From NCBI GenBank assembly GCA_905235495.1, contig CAJOMK010000015.1:1-12501 (forward strand): a stretch of DNA of 12,501 nt. Direction: 5' to 3'. Both the position numbers and the translations under genes were made by a program. Shown piece after piece: positions 7,698 to 12,501 of the stretch; positions within the stretch are counted from its first letter, which is position 1, and each line of letters begins with the position of its first letter. This DNA comes from an uncultured Methanobrevibacter sp. (lineage in GTDB: Archaea > Methanobacteriota > Methanobacteria > Methanobacteriales > Methanobacteriaceae). The notes beneath the pieces were generated by a model, which saw nothing but the letters and a program-made list of their open reading frames with translations, was not told the DNA's origin and did not search any database.

Positions 7698-7931
7698 CTA
7701 ATCTGAAAATTCAATCATTTCAATATCAACAATATCAACTTCAATATCATTATCATAGATCTAAAATTTTCCAACCTTAAATGCAAAACTGTTTTCTTTT
7801 GTAAGGGAATATGACCTACCATCAACTAAATAGACATAAACATAATCATAGTTTTTAACTAGCTCTTCCACTAATCTCTGATTATGTTCCTCAATCATTC
7901 TCAAATCATCTTCTTCACTAATGGAAATCAC
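7698..7931 (-). pseudogene. small acidic protein remnant with internal TAG and lost start
   Basis: One continuous frame runs from the GTG at 7931 to the TAG at 7698-7700 (77 residues), interrupted by one TAG at 7761-7763 (codon 57). Before it the protein reads ISISEEDDLRMIEEHNQ ... DYVYVYLVDGRSYSLT ... FAFKVGKF; after it, IYDNDIEVDIVDIEMIEF and a natural stop. Both halves look like real coding sequence (charged, amphipathic helix, then beta strands). AGGTGA (7928-7933) lies at ideal distance from codon ATT at 7920-7922, which would be ATG with one base change; the only standard start, GTG at 7929-7931, overlaps that Shine-Dalgarno site. So both a start mutation and a nonsense mutation are likely. 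It lies 31 to 40 bases after the DUF2283-like pseudogene, implying an original two-gene operon. No family recognised. Confidence 0.65.
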
Positions 7932-7962
7932 CTACAACAATTATTAAGAAATAAAATCCAGA

Positions 7963-8333
7963 TTAAGATATAACTAATTCAGTTTCTGTAGGAATAAAAT
8001 CAAAGTTATTTTCAATGAAGTAACTTAATTCATATTCATCATCTTTATTTGGAATTATAAATCCAAAAATTGCACACATTAGAATGGAATCTTTGTCAAC
8101 ACAAACTTTCATGTTAAAGCAATGCATTTTTTCAAAGCTTTCTTTAGGAACAGACAATCTTTCTGAAGCATTAATAGCTCTAATGCAGTTGGAACGTTAC
8201 CTATATCAAAATCCAATAAAATGTCTTCATCTATTTCAACTTTTTGGCCATATTGAAAATTTCTTTTAACTTTTATACCCAATGTATCTATAGATTCATT
8301 GTAAAAATATTCAACTTCAAAATTATTTCTCAC
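7963..8333 (-). pseudogene. DUF2283-like protein, disrupted by a one-base frameshift
   Basis: From GTG at 8333 the frame reads NFEVEYFYNESIDTLGIKVK, then DILLDFDIGNVPTALELL, the pattern of DUF2283 proteins (a Y-x-x-x-x-D-x-L strand followed by a LDFD-x-x-G-x-x-x-x-LEIL strand). It then degenerates into an unrelated lysine/leucine string and stops at about 8109. Adding one A in the TTAAT at 8171-8175 restores LELLNASERLSVPKESF and a continuous protein to the TAA at 7963-7965, about 124 residues, with a second beta-rich half (MKVCVDKDSILMCAIFGFII). I recall Methanobrevibacter DUF2283 proteins of this two-part length, but no alignment was run. The GTG start has no strong ribosome binding site, only a weak AGTGGT. 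DUF2283 proteins are often found beside small partners and have been proposed as antitoxin-like; that is context knowledge, not shown here. Confidence 0.65.
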
Positions 8334-8346
8334 AATACCACTTATA

Positions 8347-8365
8347 AATTTATTTTCTATTTAAA
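8347..8365 (-). repeat. 19-bp direct repeat, copy 1 (possible promoter)
   Basis: AATTTATTTTCTATTTAAA here is identical to 8441-8459, 94 bases away. Read on the minus strand it begins TTTAAATA, a TATA-box-like string placed about 25-32 bases upstream of the GTG start at 8333, so this copy could be the promoter of the DUF2283-like gene, giving an almost leaderless transcript. Confidence 0.55.
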
Positions 8366-8440
8366 ATTCTATTTAATAATTATTGTTTAGAAGTTTATAA
8401 TGAAAAATATATAGTAAATCACATAAACTCGATAATTTTC

Positions 8441-8459
8441 AATTTATTTTCTATTTAAA
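8441..8459 (-). repeat. 19-bp direct repeat, copy 2
   Basis: Exact second copy of the 19-base sequence at 8347-8365. No gene start lies at promoter distance from it on the minus strand except through copy 1, so it may be a duplicated promoter fragment or a chance AT repeat. Confidence 0.55.
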
Positions 8460-8642
8460 CTATTATATAAACTTTTTCTTAAAAATAAAAGTAATATTGA
8501 TGTTATATTAAAAAATTAATTCATTATCGTTAGAATGTTACATAAATAGTTTAATATATTAAAAATATGGAAAAAATAAGAATTATATTAAATTTAAAAA
8601 ATTAAAAAATCTGATTTAAAAAAAGAATATCAGTTAAAAAAT

Positions 8643-8682
8643 AATAAAAAAAATAAAAAAAGAGAATAGTGAAAACTATTCT
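8643..8682 (-). terminator. fprA terminator: 8-bp stem with tetraloop and T runs
   Basis: AGAATAGT (8663-8670) and ACTATTCT (8675-8682) form a perfect 8-bp stem with a 4-base loop (GAAA on plus, TTTC on minus). On the minus strand the stem is followed by CTTTTTTTATTTTTTTT. The TAG stop codon of fprA (8676-8678) is inside the stem, so the hairpin overlaps the end of the gene. Confidence 0.75.
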
Positions 8683-9896
8683 TTAATCATTTGAGCTACT
8701 TTCTTACCTAATTCGTAGCATTCTTCAAGTTGCTCTTCAGTTGGCTTGAAGTCAATTTCCATCTGTTCAACAACTTCGAATCCTGCACCTTCAAGGTTTG
8801 TAGCTAAGATTCTTGCGGATCCTCCAGCCCATCCTTTGGAACCGAATACAACTGCCTTTTTGGTTTCAATGTTTCCAAAGCTGAGACAGTTGAGGTAGTA
8901 CATAACATCTCCAATTCCTGGGAAAGGATTGTTCATCATAGTTGGAGCTCCTACAAAGATTGCTTTTGAATCAAGGACATCAGTTACAGCATCACTTTTG
9001 TCATCATCGTGCATGAAGTACATCTTGACTTCAACACCTTCACTCATTACACCTTCAGCCATAGCATGAGCCATTCTTTGGGTGGAATAGTGCATGGTAT
9101 CATAAATGAAGGTTACCTTGTTTCCTTCATAGGTACCGGTTGACCATTTGGTGTAAAGGTCAATGATGAAACTAGGATCAGTGAAGATTTGACCGTGACA
9201 TGGAGCAATCATCTTAAGAGTATCCACTAAACCTAATTTTGCAAGCTCTTCGATTTTTCTTCCTACCATTGGGGAGGAGAGAGTGATTAAGTTAGCATAA
9301 TATTTTCTTGCAGCTTCAGTCAAAATGACAGGGTCTACATCCTTATCCAATCTTTCAGATAAGCAGATATGTTGACCGAATGCATCATTTGAGAACAAGA
9401 TTCCTTCTTCCATCAACATGGTGAACATGCTGTCAGGCCAGTGAAGCATTGGAGCATTAACAAATTGGAAGGTTTTTCCACCAATGTCTAATGAATCCCC
9501 AGTTTTTACGGTGATGAATTCAAAGTCTGCAAGTTCAGGCAAATGGTTTTTAAGACCGCCTTCAGCCTTTCTGGAACAGTATACTCCAACATCCTGGAAT
9601 TTAGCAACCACTTCACTTAAGGAACCGCTGTGGTCATTTTCAATGTGGTTTTGAATCACTACATCGATTTTGAATTCTCTACCTTCCTTTTCAAAGGCAT
9701 CTTTGATTCTTCCCCAGAACTGTTCAGATTTTCCAGGATAAACATTGTCTATTAAAGCAACTTTGTCTTCACCAAATACCAAGTAACAGTTGTAGGTTGT
9801 TCCGTTTAAGGTGTATCCGTGGTAGTCACGAATGTCCCAGTCGAGAACTCCTACCCAGTAAACATCATCTACGATTTTGTATGCATCAGCTTTCAT
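8676..9896 (-). CDS. fprA: F420H2 oxidase (F420H2:O2 oxidoreductase), A-type flavoprotein
   Basis: Reduces O2 to water with electrons from reduced coenzyme F420, protecting the anaerobe from oxygen; cytoplasmic. At 406 residues it has the family layout: an N-terminal metallo-beta-lactamase-like di-iron domain (1-250) and a C-terminal flavodoxin-like FMN domain (about 260-406). The di-iron ligands are all present: H84, E86 and D88 in the NHIENDHSG motif, H152 in LHWPDS, D171 in SNDAFGQ and H234 in APCHG. The FMN loop is YDTMHYSTQ (265-273), and VGAPTMMNNPFPG and GSKGWAGG are later FMN contacts. The opening (VYWVGVLDWDIRDYHGYTLNGTTYN) is very close to methanogen F420H2 oxidases as I remember them. 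Related flavoproteins reduce NO, so NO reduction is the alternative. The ATG at 9896 lacks a strong Shine-Dalgarno site (weak TTAATGAT). It is divergent from the alpha/beta-hydrolase gene with a 123-base gap, and is monocistronic with its own terminator. Confidence 0.95.
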   Translation of the reverse strand: MKADAYKIVDDVYWVGVLDWDIRDYHGYTLNGTTYNCYLVFGEDKVALIDNVYPGKSEQFWGRIKDAFEKEGREFKIDVVIQNHIENDHSGSLSEVVAKFQDVGVYCSRKAEGGLKNHLPELADFEFITVKTGDSLDIGGKTFQFVNAPMLHWPDSMFTMLMEEGILFSNDAFGQHICLSERLDKDVDPVILTEAARKYYANLITLSSPMVGRKIEELAKLGLVDTLKMIAPCHGQIFTDPSFIIDLYTKWSTGTYEGNKVTFIYDTMHYSTQRMAHAMAEGVMSEGVEVKMYFMHDDDKSDAVTDVLDSKAIFVGAPTMMNNPFPGIGDVMYYLNCLSFGNIETKKAVVFGSKGWAGGSARILATNLEGAGFEVVEQMEIDFKPTEEQLEECYELGKKVAQMIKE

Positions 9897-9941
9897 ATTA
9901 TCATTAATCCGATTTTTAATAAATTTTAATAAGAATCAATA

Positions 9942-9951
9942 TTATATATAA
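9942..9951 (-). promoter_or_regulatory. TATA box, probably fprA promoter
   Basis: TTATATATAA is a perfect palindromic TATA element 46-55 bases upstream of the fprA ATG, which predicts a leader of about 20-25 bases. Being palindromic it could also be read toward the plus strand. Confidence 0.5.
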
Positions 9952-9966
9952 CAATCAACATTAATA

Positions 9967-9976
9967 AATTTATATG
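9967..9976 (+). promoter_or_regulatory. TATA-like element of the alpha/beta-hydrolase gene
   Basis: AATTTATATG lies about 45-53 bases before the ATG at 10020, consistent with a short leader. It is in the 123-base divergent region shared with fprA. Weak in such AT-rich DNA. Confidence 0.35.
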
Positions 9977-10019
9977 TTTTATTCGATAACATAGCAACTA
10001 ATTAATTGATGATGATAAG

Positions 10020-10865
10020 ATGACATTAAAATATTTCAATGATTTGGCATATGAGGAAATTGGAGAGGAAAATGACGATACAATACTCTTTCTCCACATC
10101 AAATTGCTTGACAAATGGATTTGGATTAAGCAAAAGGAAGAATATGAAAAGTATTTTAAGGATTATCATTGCATTTTCCTTGATTTGCCACACCATGGAG
10201 AGAGCAAATTTGAAGGGGAATTCAGCATAAAAGAATCATCCAAGAAGATAAGTGAATTCATCAAAAATCTGATTATTTCAAAAAAGACAGATAAGATAAA
10301 TATTATCTCAATAGGACTTGGAAGTTCAATAGCCATTGAAATATTGAATAAAAATCCTCAAATGATTGATAATTTGATTTTGTCAGGACCTGAAATAAAT
10401 GACTTTAAAGAGGAAAAAGCCGAAAGTGTCATAAACAGCTTAGCAAAGACACAATCAGAGCATCTCAATGAAAAGCCAGATATGTTTATCGTCAAGGCAT
10501 ATCTGAGATACTATGGAATTTCCAAGGAATATTATGAATATATAGAAAGAATCTTAGATAGATCCATCAATGAAGAGAAGGAAATAGCTTTTGAATCATT
10601 GAACTATACAATTCCTGAAGATCTTTTCGAAGACATATTAAAAAAAGAGAATATTTTAATCATTTATGGAACCAAAGAGGATTTGAATTGCACCAAATCA
10701 GCAATTGAACTTAAAGGACTATTTGCTAATGGAAAATTGGTTGAGATAAATAAGGGAAACCACCTTTGGAACATAATTAACTGGGAATTGTTTAACACCA
10801 TTACAAGGGATTTCATCAAATTCAACACTATAGAAGAAAATCCGAAAATAAGGATTTTAGAATAA
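10020..10865 (+). CDS. alpha/beta-hydrolase-fold protein lacking the nucleophile serine
   Basis: A 281-residue protein with the order of an alpha/beta hydrolase: strand plus oxyanion region ILFLHIKLLDKW (22-33), the IFLDLPHHGES turn (52-62; usually DLPGHGxS), the nucleophile-elbow strand INIISIGLGSSIAIE (93-107), a helical cap (about 130-200), then IIYGTKEDL with D221 and KGNHLWN with H248 as likely acid and base. In active members the elbow is G-x-S-x-G; aligning SIGLGSSIAIE with the common GHSMGGAIALE puts Gly99 (codon GGA, 10314-10316) at the serine. The protein keeps Asp and His but lacks the nucleophile, so it may be non-hydrolytic, binding-only, or use another residue (S97, S102 and S103 are nearby). 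The HGW/HGGG oxyanion motif is also altered (LHIKLLDKW). Substrate unknown. Start: ATG at 10020 behind a weak GATGATAAG. Divergent from fprA; not in an evident operon. Confidence 0.75.
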   Translation: MTLKYFNDLAYEEIGEENDDTILFLHIKLLDKWIWIKQKEEYEKYFKDYHCIFLDLPHHGESKFEGEFSIKESSKKISEFIKNLIISKKTDKINIISIGLGSSIAIEILNKNPQMIDNLILSGPEINDFKEEKAESVINSLAKTQSEHLNEKPDMFIVKAYLRYYGISKEYYEYIERILDRSINEEKEIAFESLNYTIPEDLFEDILKKENILIIYGTKEDLNCTKSAIELKGLFANGKLVEINKGNHLWNIINWELFNTITRDFIKFNTIEENPKIRILE

Positions 10866-11227
10866 AGTATTCATTAAAAAACACCTTAAGCAAAATTTAA
10901 AACTACAAATCACCCTTTATTAAAATACCTAACTAAAGTAAACCTAAAACTCATTTGATATTATTTAAAATACATTTAACTAAACTAAAGTTTAATAAAT
11001 ATAAAATAACCTTGAATAAATGCTTTAAATCCAAAAATAAAACTGTAAAGTTTATTAATAAGTTAAATAATAAATTAAATTAGTTATAAATAATCTAACA
11101 ATTAATTTATAACGAGATAGTTTTAATAAATATTTTTAGTTAAGATTTAATTTTTATAACTCCATAATATGCATTTTTAATTATAATGATTTAAATCTTA
11201 ATTAAAACACATATTGAAAGTGAAACT
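10866..11227. other. 362-bp AT-rich spacer upstream of the ProC-like gene
   Basis: No convincing gene on either strand. The left half is C-rich and G-poor on the plus strand, with recurring ACTAAAGT/AAAGTTTA strings (about 10931, 10981-10994 and 11046-11053). The right half holds TATA-like stretches and an exact inverted repeat close to the next gene. No strong terminator for the hydrolase gene is seen. Confidence 0.5.
11140..11201. repeat. 11-bp inverted repeat before the ProC-like gene
   Basis: TTAAGATTTAA (11140-11150) and TTAAATCTTAA (11191-11201) are exact inverse copies separated by 40 bases, the second ending 26 bases before the ATG at 11228. The second copy overlaps the palindrome GATTTAAATC (11189-11198). 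It could be a promoter/operator site, or chance in AT-rich DNA. Confidence 0.35.
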
Positions 11228-12136
11228 ATGAAGATAGGAGTTATTGGATACGGAAATATGGGTTCTATGATAGTAAATAACATACTCAAGCTTAATTTAC
11301 TATTAGAGGATGAAGAATTAATTGTTTCAAATAGAAACCTTAATAAATTTGAAAGTTTGATTGAAGAATATCCAGACGAAAATCTAAACATTACTTCAGA
11401 TAATACAGAAATTGCGAAATCCTGCGAAAAGATTCTTATTTCCGTCGAAACTCCTCAATTTAAAGAAGTCATGGATGAAATTACACCATTTATCAATGAG
11501 AATACACACATCATCTACACTTGCGCAGGACTTAATTTTAATCACATCAAAACATTCTATGATGGAAAATTAACCCTTGTCAATCCTACATTGGCTTCAA
11601 CAGTCACTTCCAATAACGCAATAAGCTCATTGTCAAGAAGAAAAGGAGTGACACTCATTAAGCACAATTCCAAAGTGGAATTGCAGGAAAGACTCTTTGT
11701 TGAAGACTTGTTCAATGAATTCAGTTATGTAAAGAAGATTGACGATCCAATCTATTTCAATGAGGAAGAGGACAATCTTCATCCAACTGACAATGAATTG
11801 GAAATAAGCACAATTTTAACCAGCTGTGCACCGGCATTCCTTGCAATAATGATTGAAAAACTCGCACAAACATCCTCAGAATTGGCAAAGGTTTCCAAAG
11901 AGGAAGCGGAAGATATGATTTTAAAGACAATCATAGGAACTGCACTCCTAAAAGAAGATCAGTCTTTATCCAATGAAGATATAATCAATAAGGTTGCAAC
12001 TAAAAAAGGAATCACCCAAGAAGGGGTTGATTTATTAGATAAAAAACTTAATAAAATCAATAAGGAATTAGTCAAAACCTTATTGAATAGATTTGATGAA
12101 GTAAAAGAAGATATGGATAAAGCATATTTAAAATAA
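11228..12136 (+). CDS. pyrroline-5-carboxylate-reductase-like NAD(P)-binding protein (ProC family, atypical)
   Basis: A 302-residue, probably cytoplasmic oxidoreductase. The N-terminal Rossmann fold starts at once with MKIGVIGYGNMGSM (G7-x-G9-x-x-G12), and SNRN at 34-37 ends strand 2, where serine and arginine suggest NADP(H). The middle (ILISVETPQF, 69-78; TCAGLNF, 98-104; NPTLASTVTSNNAISSL, 119-135) matches the ProC order of P-Q/CAG/P-N segments. The helical C-terminal domain (195-270) includes TSCAPAFLAIMIEKL and TIIGTALLL-like helices. The ProC signature VTSPGGTT is changed to VATKKGIT (256-263), losing the first Thr and the PGG but keeping Gly261 and Thr263. An acidic insertion (about 174-192) and a charged tail make it longer than typical ProC (about 270). 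So proline synthesis is not assured; another imine or ketone reduction is possible. Start: AAAGTGA (11217-11223) lies 4 bases before the ATG. Convergent with nac. Confidence 0.7.
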   Translation: MKIGVIGYGNMGSMIVNNILKLNLLLEDEELIVSNRNLNKFESLIEEYPDENLNITSDNTEIAKSCEKILISVETPQFKEVMDEITPFINENTHIIYTCAGLNFNHIKTFYDGKLTLVNPTLASTVTSNNAISSLSRRKGVTLIKHNSKVELQERLFVEDLFNEFSYVKKIDDPIYFNEEEDNLHPTDNELEISTILTSCAPAFLAIMIEKLAQTSSELAKVSKEEAEDMILKTIIGTALLKEDQSLSNEDIINKVATKKGITQEGVDLLDKKLNKINKELVKTLLNRFDEVKEDMDKAYLK

Positions 12137-12167
12137 GTAAAAAAAATTAAAAAATAGTTATATACTA

Positions 12168-12214
12168 CTTTTTTAAAAAACAAAAAATTAAAAACAATTA
12201 CAATACTCTTTTTT
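12168..12214 (+). terminator. T-run terminators of the ProC-like gene
   Basis: After the stop at 12136, two plus-strand T runs (ACTTTTTT around 12168-12174 and CTCTTTTTT ending at 12214), the first followed by AAAAAAC so it can fold back weakly, are the likely end of the transcript. Confidence 0.5.
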
Positions 12215-12259
12215 AAAAAAAAAAATAAGAAAATGATTTGTTTAGAACAAATCATTTTC
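12215..12259 (-). terminator. perfect 14-bp inverted repeat between convergent genes
   Basis: GAAAATGATTTGTT (12229-12242) and its exact reverse complement (12246-12259) enclose a 3-base loop (TAG). On the minus strand the stem is followed by TTATTTTTTTTTTT, the form of a strong intrinsic terminator for nac transcripts coming from the right. On the plus strand it lies just after the T runs of the ProC-like gene and could act as a barrier in both directions. It is the longest perfect stem in the window. Confidence 0.65.
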
Positions 12260-12346
12260 ACTATTATTAATACTTTATTATTTATAAACTTAATTTTTTC
12301 AAAAAAAAGTCATGATAAATTATAAAAAAAGTATAGAAATAAAATT

Positions 12347-12360
12347 AAAAAAAGAAAAAA
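12347..12360 (-). terminator. first T-rich terminator after nac
   Basis: On the minus strand TTTTTTCTTTTTTT begins about 15 bases after the nac stop codon. As oligo-T it fits archaeal termination; the 14-bp hairpin further on may be a back-up. Confidence 0.5.
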
Positions 12361-12375
12361 GAGAAATGAATAAAA

Positions 12376-12501
12376 CTATCCATTTAATTTTAAAATAGCT
12401 TCTGCTAAATCTCCACCGGTTTCTCTTAATGCCTCTTCAGCATCTGCAGCACTTACACCAGCAGTATTAGCTACCATTTCAATGTCTTCTTGTGGAATTT
12501 C
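12376..12501 (-). CDS. nac: nascent polypeptide-associated complex protein, C-terminal UBA domain (partial)
   Basis: The last 41 codons of a minus-strand gene that runs off the right edge; stop TAG at 12376-12378. The visible protein reads EIPQEDIEMVANTAGVSAAD, then AEEALRETGGDLAEAILKLNG. This is a UBA fold: a first helix (DIEMVANTAG), a second (AADAEEALRETG) and a third (GDLAEAILKL), with the hydrophobic positions typical of the C-terminal UBA domain of archaeal NAC (alpha-NAC homologue, about 115-120 residues in full). NAC binds ribosomes near the exit tunnel and shields nascent chains. The upstream NAC beta-barrel is outside the window, so the identification rests on this domain alone; EF-Ts-type or other UBA proteins are the alternative. 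Convergent with the ProC-like gene. Confidence 0.85.
   Translation of the reverse strand, partial: EIPQEDIEMVANTAGVSAADAEEALRETGGDLAEAILKLNG

Larger units (their letters stand above)
8334..8642. other. AT-rich spacer with a 19-bp direct repeat
   Basis: This gap between the DUF2283-like pseudogene and the fprA terminator holds no plausible gene on either strand. Its one distinct structure is an exact 19-base direct repeat, listed separately. The rest is A+T with scattered oligo-A and oligo-T. Confidence 0.6.

Noticed and set aside
10866..11227. Possible CRISPR leader or tRNA in the long spacer
   Set aside because: No regularly spaced repeats and no GC-rich cloverleaf-capable stretch; structured RNA in such AT-rich genomes usually stands out by GC content and nothing does here.
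11959..12261. Minus-strand 100-codon open frame overlapping the ProC-like gene
   Set aside because: It is antisense to a well-supported gene, starts inside the 14-bp hairpin, and reads as Phe/Lys/Ser-rich low-complexity sequence.

Overview
The window looks like a chromosomal segment of a methanogenic archaeon of the Methanobacteriales, most likely Methanobrevibacter or a close relative. The reasons are: very AT-rich spacers; AGA-dominated arginine codons; Shine-Dalgarno sites of the archaeal AGGTGA type; an F420H2 oxidase (FprA) with all its di-iron ligands; an archaeal PIN-ATPase-KH protein; and the UBA tail of an archaeal NAC at the right edge. Genus is inferred from protein resemblance and composition, not from any marker RNA.

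Layout. Positions 90-6822 form a plus-strand housekeeping block: hisS (histidyl-tRNA synthetase), hisI (phosphoribosyl-AMP cyclohydrolase), a PIN-ATPase-KH protein with the best ribosome binding site in the window, a TIM-barrel sugar-phosphate isomerase/AP-endonuclease-2-like protein, then a tight pair of a phenylacetate-CoA-ligase-type enzyme and a double-ACT-domain protein. The pair ends at a T-rich terminator. hisS and hisI both concern histidine (charging and synthesis). The ligase/ACT pair probably activates an aryl acid, with the ACT protein as an amino-acid sensor.

Positions 6906-8333 are different: three consecutive minus-strand small genes, each broken by a different kind of lesion. 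A secreted small protein is frameshifted in an A7 run. A 77-codon acidic protein has an internal TAG and apparently lost its ATG start. A DUF2283-like protein is frameshifted by one missing base. This is the accessory, decaying part of the window, framed by AT-rich spacers.

Positions 8643-10865 hold fprA (minus) and, divergently, an alpha/beta-hydrolase-fold protein whose nucleophile serine position is glycine. After a 362-bp AT-rich spacer comes a ProC-like oxidoreductase (plus), converging on nac (minus, partial at the window edge). A perfect 14-bp inverted repeat lies between them.

No rRNA, tRNA, CRISPR array, insertion sequence or prophage gene was seen. I did not find a clear multi-gene defence or novel system. 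The strongest leads are the serine-less hydrolase, the slippage-prone frameshift in the secreted protein, the decaying DUF2283/small-acidic-protein pair, the ligase/ACT pair, and the atypical ProC-like enzyme.
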